The notes under the pieces: generated by a model
Told to the model about the DNA's origin: nothing
Database searches by the model: none
Seen by the model: only the letters and a program-made list of their open reading frames with translations
In this document: piece after piece, positions 17,214-25,845 of the stretch
How positions within the stretch are numbered: the first letter of the stretch is position 1
Layout: each line of letters opens with the position of its first letter
Program-made: the position numbers and the translations under genes
NCBI RefSeq assembly: GCF_002192415.1
Contig: NZ_CP021780.1
Location: 6,944,001 to 7,008,000, forward strand
Length of the DNA: 64,000 nt
Reading direction: 5' to 3'
From: Paenibacillus donghaensis
Lineage (GTDB): Bacteria; Bacillota; Bacilli; Paenibacillales; Paenibacillaceae

Positions 17214-17466
17214 CCGTTTAATCGCTTTGTTATGTTCCTCCAATGATTTTCAACCTGAGTTTCCATTAGATTGTGCGTCGCAGCATTAACATCAAATGTT
17301 TTTGCGCTCTCGAAACGTAATTTATAAAGTCCCCATATCCTTCTTTTCTTATCTTCCCGAGATGGGTATAGTTTTTATAGAGACCTTTTCTGTTCTTCTT
17401 CCTCTCATGCTCATCTGCTTTCCAATTACATAATCGAAATTTCCGATATGCCCTTTTATAAAACAA
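17214..17466 (-). pseudogene. C-terminal fragment of a DRT-like reverse transcriptase
   Basis: Minus-strand translation gives RAYRKFRLCNWKADEHERKK, then YTHLGKIRKEGYGDFINY and, after a one-base loss in the A-run near 17290, METQVENHWRNITKRLN. This matches the last ~85 residues of the intact reverse transcriptase at 58344-59705 almost word for word. The catalytic domain is absent; homology stops at 17466, about 35 bp before the att-like repeat at 17498. It was truncated by a recombination at or near the att site. Confidence 0.85.
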
Positions 17467-17497
17467 TAAGAAAAAATTTGTAAGGATACCACACCAT

Positions 17498-17546
17498 AAA
17501 CTTCACCCTACTTATGATACGGTTCACCTTACACACTGTAACGGAT
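17498..17546 (-). repeat. att-like repeat 4 (left end of the 28-kb element)
   Basis: The minus strand reads GTGAACCGTATCATAAGTAG (EPYHK-stop type). From TTATGATACGG the following 33 bp are identical to att 6 at 58148-58200, so these two sites are the same kind of element end. Together with rlmH at 45742 it bounds a 28.2-kb unit holding a full recombinase and replication module. Confidence 0.8.
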
Positions 17547-17554
17547 AAAAAAGT

Positions 17555-17583
17555 GAAAGGAGCTTGCCGCAGCAGCTCCTTTC
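17555..17583. terminator. hairpin terminator inside the element end
   Basis: GAAAGGAGCT-TGCCGCAGC-AGCTCCTTTC, next to att 4; ends the leftward gene at 17618. Confidence 0.7.
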
Positions 17584-17617
17584 TTGGTCGTAGATAATCT
17601 CTTTATAAATAGATGTC

Positions 17618-19813
17618 CTAAAGGTATTGAAGCTTCAAATCTTCTACCATCCCGATATAGATTTCTTTGCAGCGCTGATACCAGCCATTTTCGATAGCCA
17701 GCAGACATTCTTTCAGATAAACATCCCATAATCCTTTGTAAATTGCATCCTTGTCCAACATTGCATTTATACGGTCTACAAGGATCGGTGCAACGCTATA
17801 GTATTCCTTGATCAAGCTCTCACCATCCGCCAGATTGGTATGCCAGTTGTCTCTGAATGCGCGAAAAGTGTTCAGTTCGTACCCATCATCTTCACGTCCT
17901 AGGGAATCGCATACAGCAGTCGTAATAAAACAGGAACTTGAGCTTGTAGACCCGCTGTTCAATTTTTCGAGCTCCTTTTTTCCATAAGGATGATCATAAG
18001 CAGCCGCCAGCTTTAACATCATTTCTGCTTTTTCTTTATTTCGGGTAAGTCCATGCTCTCCGGTTCTATAATAGGAGCCGAGCCACGCTAAAGCAGTAGG
18101 ATGCTGACGGTTTACTGCTTCCTCAAGCAAGGTAATTGCGCTACTTTTGCTTGTGGTGGCATTATTGTACCCATGACTACCCCAAAATCCCTGCATAGCG
18201 ATTGCGGAAGTATTTCCTTTAGCTGCCATTTCGATTACAACTCTTGCCGCCTCTTTTTCTTTGGAAGAGTTGCGACGATCCCTTCCATACATGGCATAAT
18301 CTATATCCGCTAATAGATATTTGGCATAGATATTCCCGTTATTGGCGCGCTTCTGAACATCACCGAGAAGGTTCGTCATTTCAGTAACGTCGTACTTCTC
18401 AATACAGTTATGACAAATGCTATCTTTGTAATACTTTTCCATAGCGTATTCCGCATAACTGTTTCCATTGCCGATTTGGGTCCAAATATACTCCAAATTG
18501 CGATTCCTGAACGCCTCATCGATCGGATTACGGACACGGTCCACCTGTTCAAGACTCGTATTGATGGACGCTTGTTGCTGCATTTGCCGGGATAAGGAAT
18601 TTTTCTTCTCCGTCAGAGAAGAGTTCAGTGTACTGACATCCAGTTCTGGGTTGTCCTGCCGCAGCCGATCTAGTTCCTTGATCTTTTTATCAATGTTTGC
18701 CATCGTGTCGTCCGGCATTTCTTTAATGCTGATCAAACGGGAACGATCAAGGCTGATAATCGCTTCCCGATATTCAGCTTGCAGTCCAAAATAATCAACT
18801 GCTTTTAAAATCTCCTGCCTAGAATCCTTGACGATGGAATAAAGATTCGAATAATAGGAAACCGAATACGGACAGTTTCGGATACATTCGCATAGCACAT
18901 CGATCACTTTATCATATAGCGACTTATCGCTTGCATATTGGGTAATTAGGTTGTTGGCCCTAGCGTTCAACTTTTCGGTATCGAACTCAATCAGAGGTAT
19001 TCGATTTTCATCCTCCAGTATACTCCAAACACTATAAAATATGCCGAAACAGCATTCATGAATCCCTTCCACTAGTAAGCCCAACGTTCGATGATCGGTA
19101 AAAATCTTTTTTTTCATACCGGCAATTTTCGCTCTGTCTCCGGCATTGCTCAGGGAATCACCAATCCCCCTAACCATTCCTGTCCCCATATTTAATGCAC
19201 CGGCGGTTAAGGCCCCTTTGATTGCCCCACCAAGACCGAACCCACCGCCTTGCCATCTGCTCCGCCCAGCTCTCGATAGGTTTTTGTAGTTGCTTAAGTT
19301 CTCGGCGTATTCTTCGATTTTTTCGGCAGCTTCCATAAATGGAGATATGTATTTGGGTATGTCGATATCGTTGGCTGCCAACTCCGCCAATTTATCAAAA
19401 TCAACATCATCGACACCATATTTCATCAATACTGAAACCCCGAATTTCAACGATGCAGTGACCGACTCTATGAAAGCAGGAAAGGCTTTGTCAAACAGAT
19501 CGTCAAACGATTTTACACTTGAATGATAGTAGACATCAAAGTCAGTTTTGCTTTTGCTCGCATGACTAGAGAACAATGTTCTTAATTTATTGTATTCAAC
19601 CATGTCAGCTGAGAAGGAGAGCGTTCGACCCTGTATTCGAAACTCGACGGACGGAGTAGAACTTTTGTTTTCTACTAAAGACTCCATAGTTATTTCGGTA
19701 GAATTTTCAATCTTATTGGTGTTATTACCTGTAACGGGAGCTCCACAATTAAAGCAAAACTTTGCAATATGTATGAATTCTGCCCCGCAATTGATACAAA
19801 AATTATTTTGCAC
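17618..19813 (-). CDS. zinc-ribbon / Sel1-repeat / CFI-box protein
   Basis: A 731-aa multidomain protein. N-terminus: zinc ribbon with two CxxC pairs (CINCGAEF, CFNCGAPV). Residues ~190-225 are a glycine-rich segment (WQGGGFGLGGAIKGALTAGA) that could cross or touch a membrane. The middle is helical, and residues ~540-640 carry Sel1-like repeats (AKGNTSAIAMQGFWGSHG, HPTALAWLGSYYRTGEHG). The C-terminus begins SSCFITTAVCDSLGREDDGY, the CFI-box type. The GTG start follows AGGAGG. It is the cargo gene nearest att 4 and I do not know its function; such architectures often occur in phage-defence or stress islands. Confidence 0.6.
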   Translation of the reverse strand: MQNNFCINCGAEFIHIAKFCFNCGAPVTGNNTNKIENSTEITMESLVENKSSTPSVEFRIQGRTLSFSADMVEYNKLRTLFSSHASKSKTDFDVYYHSSVKSFDDLFDKAFPAFIESVTASLKFGVSVLMKYGVDDVDFDKLAELAANDIDIPKYISPFMEAAEKIEEYAENLSNYKNLSRAGRSRWQGGGFGLGGAIKGALTAGALNMGTGMVRGIGDSLSNAGDRAKIAGMKKKIFTDHRTLGLLVEGIHECCFGIFYSVWSILEDENRIPLIEFDTEKLNARANNLITQYASDKSLYDKVIDVLCECIRNCPYSVSYYSNLYSIVKDSRQEILKAVDYFGLQAEYREAIISLDRSRLISIKEMPDDTMANIDKKIKELDRLRQDNPELDVSTLNSSLTEKKNSLSRQMQQQASINTSLEQVDRVRNPIDEAFRNRNLEYIWTQIGNGNSYAEYAMEKYYKDSICHNCIEKYDVTEMTNLLGDVQKRANNGNIYAKYLLADIDYAMYGRDRRNSSKEKEAARVVIEMAAKGNTSAIAMQGFWGSHGYNNATTSKSSAITLLEEAVNRQHPTALAWLGSYYRTGEHGLTRNKEKAEMMLKLAAAYDHPYGKKELEKLNSGSTSSSSCFITTAVCDSLGREDDGYELNTFRAFRDNWHTNLADGESLIKEYYSVAPILVDRINAMLDKDAIYKGLWDVYLKECLLAIENGWYQRCKEIYIGMVEDLKLQYL

Positions 19814-20036
19814 AGTTAACCTCCTATAGCGATATGAAAATTGTCGATTAATTGAGATGTTTCATGCAATAATCCAGCATAGCAATTATACACCTAAAGT
19901 TTTTTTGGGGAAAGTTTACAATTGCTTCGAACTAGCCTTTTTTTATTTTGGTATGGACATAAAACCATACACAGACACAACCGTCGCTCCTGCCGCTATT
20001 TTAGGTTGAAGTCGACTAAGCGCTTACGTTCACCCC

Positions 20037-21074
20037 CTAACCACCTGCTCTCACATACTTCACATTGATCCTGGCCTTCTCATCAAGGTATTTCTTCCAG
20101 CAATTATTATCCCTAGATGGATCGTTAGCCTGATCAGTGAAGTACACACCCAAGTCTTCATTTTCAAACATGAAGTAATCTCTTCCCTTCTGATTTCCGA
20201 AAAGAGCAACCAGTGCGTAGTTATAGCTGGAGCTGACTGCAATTCCTGTCTTTTGCATCGGTATTCTTCTCTGGATTTCTTCTATTGTATATGTGATCCC
20301 ATCACCAGCCCCATCCCCATCCGCATCCAATGACTGGAGTAGTAGAGCAAAGAGCAGATCGGCATTGGATCGTAAAGTGATTTTCCCTATGTCGAAGGTC
20401 TCTGATGAGAATAAGCTCCAGTCATACTTTTTAGAAACTGCAGGGGCCACTTTAGAACGTGACACCGGAATGCCCTTCACCTTATGCTTCCCAAACATCA
20501 TCAGGAACTTGTCTAGCTCCCGCTTATTCCCCTTGGCCTCTTTGACCGCTGGAAGCACGGATCGTACGAAGGCAGAAAAATCCGTGATGTCCTCTTGGCT
20601 TACAGGCACTCTCTTCCAAACCCAATCGGCCCTTACTGTCGACATGAGATAGTTCATTGCTCGAAAATTATGCTGATCTATGATTTCAACTTTCTTAGAG
20701 CATATTAGATGTGACAAAAATGCTATTGTAATGAAGGACTGATGACCTGCCAGTCGCTCTTCCCAAAAAGCAAAGATATCATCAAGTTCAAGTTTACCTT
20801 TCTCTGCAAACTCCGGCCAATGCCTTTGTAACTTGGCAATGATGACCTTATGTGCAGGTACAAAATTGGTTTTACCCCAATGACCATACTTCCATTCGAA
20901 CGCTTTACTAATTTCATCATGTTCAACACTTTTAGGATCGGAAAAGCTTTCTTTCCACTTCAGGTATGGCTCTTCTGGATATTTCAATACCTCATACTTG
21001 GTTGTGTATTCTCCAAAATGTTCTGAAATGGTCTTGGCTATCGACTCGATTTCTTTCTTCGTCAATTCGGACAT
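20037..21074 (-). CDS. conserved recombinase-linked protein (345 aa), unknown function
   Basis: A soluble 345-aa protein. Notable strings: KWKESFSDPKSVEHDEISKA, AHKVIIAKLQRHWPEF, GHQSFITIAFLSHLI, NYLMSTVRADWVWKR, KFLMMFGKHKVKGIPVSRSK. A paralogue (about 60% alike by eye) at 60510-61563 also lies immediately downstream of the same recombinase gene, so the protein is part of the mobility core and not random cargo. No catalytic motif is obvious. Start at 21074 after GGAGGAA (6-nt spacing). Possible roles: an excision factor or a regulator of the recombinases; both are guesses. Confidence 0.6.
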   Translation of the reverse strand: MSELTKKEIESIAKTISEHFGEYTTKYEVLKYPEEPYLKWKESFSDPKSVEHDEISKAFEWKYGHWGKTNFVPAHKVIIAKLQRHWPEFAEKGKLELDDIFAFWEERLAGHQSFITIAFLSHLICSKKVEIIDQHNFRAMNYLMSTVRADWVWKRVPVSQEDITDFSAFVRSVLPAVKEAKGNKRELDKFLMMFGKHKVKGIPVSRSKVAPAVSKKYDWSLFSSETFDIGKITLRSNADLLFALLLQSLDADGDGAGDGITYTIEEIQRRIPMQKTGIAVSSSYNYALVALFGNQKGRDYFMFENEDLGVYFTDQANDPSRDNNCWKKYLDEKARINVKYVRAGG

Positions 21075-21310
21075 ATACCGTTCCTCCAATTTCTCTTAGA
21101 ATCAGTTTCCCACAAGCCATTTGGAATGTCATCCGTTGTGTGCTCTAAGTACGCACTACCACCCGTAGAATCCCATTTTCTTTCAGTCCACTCTTTTGAC
21201 CTACATTTAGTGTCAGTGCTGTAAGAAGTGACCGCAACAGCCTAAAAGGAGCTTTTGAACCAAGTGACGCATTTTTAGGCAGGCAGTTGATAACTGTCAC
21301 CCGAACAGTC

Positions 21311-21385
21311 AAATTGCAATAGAAATGCTTCTGCATTATCTGGACAGCAAAAGACCCTTCTGCATGGGTCACAGAAAGGGCCATA
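21311..21385 (-). repeat. recombinase 3'-end remnant
   Basis: AAATTGCAATAGAAATGCTT and CTGGACAGCAAAAGACCCTT occur here and again at the true recombinase end (24112-24200). In translation it reads THAEGSFAVQ, as in the recombinase tail (AEGSFAVQMKR). So a copy of the gene end was left on the far side of the 21392-23950 module, which the two copies flank as direct repeats. Confidence 0.75.
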
Positions 21386-21391
21386 CTAACT

Positions 21392-21706
21392 CTATTGATT
21401 AATAATTGTTCTGATTTCATTTAGCTTTTGCTGGCTAGACTTGTACCTGCTGTACAAATGGACTACAAGCTCATTAAGCTCTTCAATAATATTGATACGA
21501 TCCTGCTTATCGTCAGCCTCAGTAAGCTTGTCCAATCTCGCCGTTATCATTCTCTTAACTCCAACTGAACTTCGTTCTCCCGCTCCGTAGACCTCAAAAT
21601 ATATGTCCCAATAATCATACTCAGGAAAATCTTCCGTCCAAATTTTAGAAATACGTTTCCCTTCCTTGGCAAGACGTACCATTACCTCAGTGTCTTTCTT
21701 ATTCAT
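21392..21706 (-). CDS. small protein of the GTPase-like module (104 aa)
   Basis: A helical 104-aa protein: MNKKDTEVMVRLAKEGKRIS, then FPEYDYWDIYFEVYGAGERS and RMITARLDKLTEADDKQDRI. The C-terminal half looks like a coiled coil. It lies 28 bp downstream of the 738-aa P-loop protein and is co-directional, so the two form one unit. I do not recognise a named family. Start at 21706 after GGGGAG; a second ATG two codons upstream is possible. Confidence 0.6.
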   Translation of the reverse strand: MNKKDTEVMVRLAKEGKRISKIWTEDFPEYDYWDIYFEVYGAGERSSVGVKRMITARLDKLTEADDKQDRINIIEELNELVVHLYSRYKSSQQKLNEIRTIINQ

Positions 21707-21733
21707 ATGCACTCCCCATCCTTCATATTTTAA

Positions 21734-23950
21734 CTATTCTTGTTTACTTTCCTCTTCTTTAATTTGTACTAGTGACTCTTCAACGATAACTTTTAATTCA
21801 TCCAGGAAGTCCCCTGATACATTATCATAAGTTATTTTGGGTTGTGGTATAGTTCTTTCAAAAATACTCCGGATCTCACTTGCCCTTTTAGCAGCTGAAC
21901 CTGTGTCCTTATAAGAATGAGCGACAATCCACTGAGAGTGCAAATCCACTTTGAGACGTCTTTCAACAAGTTGATTTATCTTGTCGGACGTATTTTCAGA
22001 TAACCGCTGAAGTACACTTTGCTTTTTGTCATCAGGAGCCGGAATAGACCATCCTCTTGGAACACTTAGAAATTCGTTTAGTCGTTGCATTAAATACCCT
22101 GCTAAATCACTTGCGGGTTTCAGGTCACTATACTCTGTAGTTTTAGACCAATTAGCAACACGATTGGATAAAGCTTTTATTCGCGTCCAGTGCTGTTTAG
22201 GAAATTGTGAGTTTCTTAATCCTAATAAACCAAGCCACTTTTGCATGAATAAATCTTCCGTTTCAGTTATTGCGATGACCAACCGTCCAAAGTCATACTG
22301 TGGTATAGGAATAAGTCCGTTTGGTAGTAGCGAAGCCGCCTTATCCGCTTTCAATACCACTGACTCTATAAAACTCTCCATTTCGGTAATTAGCTCATCT
22401 GACGGGTTTTTCAACTCTTGAGTATTTGGAAAAAAGTAAGCGTTTCTTTCCAAGTGATCCCTCAGTTGGCGGATCATCTTAGGATTTAGATTGTACGCCT
22501 CTTGCATCGCTTCTATAGCTCCTGTTTGAATACCTAAGACGTGGTCACGGCGATCATCGTCATCAATCATATTCGACCCTTGTACTTGATCAAAGCGAGT
22601 ATATACAACCATTAGCTTATCCTGCTGACCGCGAGAAGAAGCTTCCCTTAAAATCACCTTAGGAATATCAAGCATCGGCTGAGTTGCATTGTCAACAAGA
22701 ATTACAGCATCAATTTCTTTGAATTTGTTTGTAACATCCATAGGAATACTTGTTGTAATATTAGAGTCATGACCTATACCTTCCCCATCAACTAACACTA
22801 AACGAGGGGGAATTTCTGCTTCCCACCAGCTTGGTTTAAATGGCCCTTGAAGGCGGACACCATTCACAACTGGAGCCAGTAACTGACCAAACCTTCTTCC
22901 TTCATTTCCTGCAAACCATCTCATCATATTTACTACTTCAGTCTTATCTTCGGACTCATGATACCAAAATACGGGCCACCCACGAGTATCACGATGCATT
23001 TGCCCTGTTCGAATTAATTCAAATCGCGACTTAATAATCTTTAATATATAATGGACAAGTTCGTTAAATCGTTCTGTGTCTTCTCTTATCCACGTTTCGT
23101 AAAGCAGGTCAATAGCTTCGTCGACATTATCTTCATCCGGTGTAAATTCATCACGAGCTTCAGCTGCAAGGACTTTAACCTCATTTATGATGTAATTAAT
23201 ATCTGTTTGAAGGGATAGTTGATCTGGATACGGAGTATCTATTTCTTGATCCAATTGTTTAGTAATGCTAGTTTGTTTACCTGAGGAACGATACTGACCA
23301 AGCAGATAGCTTAAACGAAAGCGCTGTTCAGGATGAGACAATAAGGCCTTTGCAATAGTCTTTTCATCCTCACCAATCACCGCCCTTCTAAAGGCTTCCC
23401 AAACACATTCCTCTATAAGTTTTATGGCCTGAGCTTGGGAAATAAATGTAACAACTCCACTCCAGTCACCTTCAAGAAAAACGTATTCCGTATTACATGT
23501 TGTCGTACGACTTGATGAGATAGCAGGAAAGCTGATTTCATCTGGCTCTGTACCAATCATTTGTCGGATTACTGTTGTTTTACCTGCTCCAGTTGTACCC
23601 AGGAACATTACCCGTGCATATCCATCATCTTTGGATGGAAGTTCAATCTTCTCATTGCGAAGGTCCCAAGGGTCTCTTATTAAATCCTCCTCCATTTGAT
23701 CATAAAATATATCAACAGCCTTACCGTGGAAAATCGTTTTCGCTTGTTGTTGCTCATTTAAAGACCAGTAATTCTCATCAGCAAGTATGCGTTTTAAATC
23801 ATCTACAATTCTTTGGGCGTCTTCTTGATCAGTACCGAGACCTCGTCTGATTTTTCTCCCCTGTTTGCCTTCACGATCTTTTAATACCGGATGCCTAAAT
23901 TCAACAGCCCAGCTATTAACTCCACCCTTTGTTAAACGTGCTGAATACAT
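21734..23950 (-). CDS. P-loop GTPase-like (dynamin-like) protein, 738 aa
   Basis: The N-terminal ~60 residues (YSARLTKGGVNSWAVEFRHP, RKIRRGLGTDQEDAQRIVDD) resemble the Arm/AP2-type DNA-binding domain of integrases. A Walker A, MFLGTTGAGKTTVIRQMIGT, follows at ~115. Later come LVLVDGEGIGHD (Walker B/G3-like) and VVYTRFDQV in the NKxD (G4-like) position, as in large GTPases. The C-terminal 200 residues are helical. It forms an operon with the 104-aa gene, and the promoter region carries a GGAACA-site array (23969-24026). The pair is flanked by recombinase-end repeats, so it is cargo. A defence role is plausible but not shown. Confidence 0.6.
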   Translation of the reverse strand: MYSARLTKGGVNSWAVEFRHPVLKDREGKQGRKIRRGLGTDQEDAQRIVDDLKRILADENYWSLNEQQQAKTIFHGKAVDIFYDQMEEDLIRDPWDLRNEKIELPSKDDGYARVMFLGTTGAGKTTVIRQMIGTEPDEISFPAISSSRTTTCNTEYVFLEGDWSGVVTFISQAQAIKLIEECVWEAFRRAVIGEDEKTIAKALLSHPEQRFRLSYLLGQYRSSGKQTSITKQLDQEIDTPYPDQLSLQTDINYIINEVKVLAAEARDEFTPDEDNVDEAIDLLYETWIREDTERFNELVHYILKIIKSRFELIRTGQMHRDTRGWPVFWYHESEDKTEVVNMMRWFAGNEGRRFGQLLAPVVNGVRLQGPFKPSWWEAEIPPRLVLVDGEGIGHDSNITTSIPMDVTNKFKEIDAVILVDNATQPMLDIPKVILREASSRGQQDKLMVVYTRFDQVQGSNMIDDDDRRDHVLGIQTGAIEAMQEAYNLNPKMIRQLRDHLERNAYFFPNTQELKNPSDELITEMESFIESVVLKADKAASLLPNGLIPIPQYDFGRLVIAITETEDLFMQKWLGLLGLRNSQFPKQHWTRIKALSNRVANWSKTTEYSDLKPASDLAGYLMQRLNEFLSVPRGWSIPAPDDKKQSVLQRLSENTSDKINQLVERRLKVDLHSQWIVAHSYKDTGSAAKRASEIRSIFERTIPQPKITYDNVSGDFLDELKVIVEESLVQIKEEESKQE

Positions 23951-23968
23951 ACTCCCACTCCCTTTTCA

Positions 23969-24026
23969 ATGTTCCTGACTGTTCCGGTTGTTCGTAAATC
24001 TTATTTTAGGAACAACAAGGAACAAT
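23969..24026 (-). promoter_or_regulatory. array of TGTTCC/GGAACA sites
   Basis: Within 58 bp there are five copies of TGTTCC or its complement in both orientations (TGTTCC, TGTTCC, TTGTTC, AGGAACAAC, AGGAACAA). They lie just before the start of the 738-aa gene and look like a multi-site operator. Confidence 0.5.
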
Positions 24027-24109
24027 GTCAAGGGAAATTTTTCCTTAGCACTTAATATCTCTTGATAACACAAATGATCGCTAAGCTCATACGTTACATT
24101 AGCTGATAA

Positions 24110-25777
24110 TTAAATTGCAATAGAAATGCTTCGACCCAGGGTCTCTCGCTTCATCTGGACAGCAAAAGACCCTTCTGCATAGTTCACAGAAGGGTCAGCG
24201 TTTAAAAAATGGTGTACCGTATTCTCATCGAAGTTCATATCGATTTGGTCGATGGTTTTTGAATCCTTGATTGTAATTTGCCTGATGACCAAATGCATTA
24301 AGGTCTTTCGTTGGTCAAAGGATGACGAGTCCAGCAGCTTATCAAACTTGTTCAGAAGAGCGCGGACAACTTCGTAGGAGACGGGCTCCGCATGGTCGTC
24401 TTTCATTTCAGCAGCCTGCTCTGTCTTTTTGACATGTAATCGTTCCAGTTCTTCACCAATATCATCAAGCCGCTTGGAGAACATTGTCTTATCTAAGCCG
24501 TTCATTTCGTACATGTCAAAGTACTTTCGCCGCTTCCCCTCCAGCTCTGTTATCTTAACCAGAATATGCTCAAGTTCCTGCTGGAGAGGTTTGACACGCT
24601 TCGTTTTCCTTTCATTAATGTTTTTCACGATGGCTTTGAGAATTTGGGGCTTTGCTAGTACTTCTTTAAGCCGTTCGATTACATAATTCTCTGCCTCCAG
24701 CTTCCGAATGCTGTTGGCGCTGCATACCTTGCTCCCCTTGTTACGGAAGTTGCTGCAAGAGTAGTATAGACGCGTGACCTTACTGCCGTCCTTCTTACGA
24801 TTCTGAGTCCGATTAGCTACCATCGGTGCTCCACACTTTGGACAGCGGATCAGCCACGTTAGCAGGAACTCTCCATCGAACCGCTTTAGGGAGACCACTG
24901 ATTTTTTCTTACGTAAATACTGCACTTTGTTCCATAGTTCTTCCGAAACAATAGCGGGATGAATCCCATCAAAAGTCTCTAGTTTGGTGTTAAGGCCCTT
25001 ACGCCTTTTCTCACTCCAGTTTTCATACCTTCCATAACGTATCCTTCCAACGAAGAATGGATTGTCCAAAATCTCCTTCACACCGCTGATGGAGAAGGCT
25101 CCACCAGATCGGGTAACATACCCCTCATGGTTGAGTTCGTTCGCAATCGACTTAAAGCCTCGTCCGGTAGCGAATCGTTCAAATATCTTGAGAATAATGA
25201 CTTCTTCCTCAGGAACAATCTCTACCTTTGATTCCCGACTCCGAACGCCATTCACGATGTCCTCTACACTTCGATATCCTAGCGGTAGCTTACCGTTGTG
25301 CTTCCCTGTCCTAGCACGTTGTTTGTGACCCATCTTAACATTGTCAACTATGGTATCACGTTCAAGCTGTCCTACAGCCCCCATGATATGCAACATGAAT
25401 TTGCCGTGTGACGTTGAGGTGTCGAACTGTTCTGTCATGGACATAAACGCGACGTTATTTTTATTCAGAATATTAACGATTTGTGAAAGATGCTCTGCAT
25501 TTCTCGCCAATCTATTAAACTTCCAAACCAGCACAGTATCGAATAAATTATTTTTTGCATCCTGAAGCATCTGCTGCAGCTCGAAGCGGTTATCCATGCT
25601 CTTACCACTGATACCTCTATCCACGTACTCGCGGTAGATTTCATAGTTATAGAGCTTAGAGTAGTCTGTCAGCGTTTTGAGTTGTGCATCGATGGAATAA
25701 CCATGCTCAGCTTGCTCCTCCGTGCTTACACGAACGTATATAGCAACACGACGTAACTTATCCGATGTCATTAGCAT
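24110..25777 (-). CDS. large serine recombinase A (Ccr-like), 555 aa
   Basis: N-terminal resolvase domain with the catalytic Ser in VAIYVRVSTEEQAEHGYSID, the Arg-rich WKFNRLARNAEHL, and GKFMLHIMGAVGQLERDTI. A recombinase domain follows (GYRSVEDIVNG; ILKIFERFATGRGFKSIANE LN; FFVGRIRYG), then a zinc ribbon (CPKCGAPMVANRT ... YYSCSNF RNKGSKVC) and a coiled-coil tail. I start at 25777: this gives 555 aa, exactly the length of the copy at 61644, and overlaps the 24-codon leader by 7 bp. An upstream frame would add 29 residues overlapping the leader. With recombinase B it forms a CcrA/CcrB-like pair for integration and excision at rlmH. Confidence 0.9.
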   Translation of the reverse strand: MLMTSDKLRRVAIYVRVSTEEQAEHGYSIDAQLKTLTDYSKLYNYEIYREYVDRGISGKSMDNRFELQQMLQDAKNNLFDTVLVWKFNRLARNAEHLSQIVNILNKNNVAFMSMTEQFDTSTSHGKFMLHIMGAVGQLERDTIVDNVKMGHKQRARTGKHNGKLPLGYRSVEDIVNGVRSRESKVEIVPEEEVIILKIFERFATGRGFKSIANELNHEGYVTRSGGAFSISGVKEILDNPFFVGRIRYGRYENWSEKRRKGLNTKLETFDGIHPAIVSEELWNKVQYLRKKKSVVSLKRFDGEFLLTWLIRCPKCGAPMVANRTQNRKKDGSKVTRLYYSCSNFRNKGSKVCSANSIRKLEAENYVIERLKEVLAKPQILKAIVKNINERKTKRVKPLQQELEHILVKITELEGKRRKYFDMYEMNGLDKTMFSKRLDDIGEELERLHVKKTEQAAEMKDDHAEPVSYEVVRALLNKFDKLLDSSSFDQRKTLMHLVIRQITIKDSKTIDQIDMNFDENTVHHFLNADPSVNYAEGSFAVQMKRETLGRSISIAI

Positions 25778-25845
25778 GAGAATGTTCGCTCTAGTTCCAG
25801 CACGACTTGGCCTTGATTTAAACGGATTGGCTGTTGGTTTTGCAT
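25771..25845 (-). CDS. 24-codon leader ORF between recombinases B and A
   Basis: ATG after GGAGGAATTATA (9-nt spacing), reading MQNQQPIRLNQGQVVLELER then TFSC and TAA. The start shares a base with the stop of recombinase B (TAATG), and the stop overlaps the ATG of recombinase A (ATGCTAA). The same frame, length and overlaps recur at 63305-63379. It probably couples translation of A to B. Confidence 0.6.
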   Translation of the reverse strand: MQNQQPIRLNQGQVVLELERTFSC

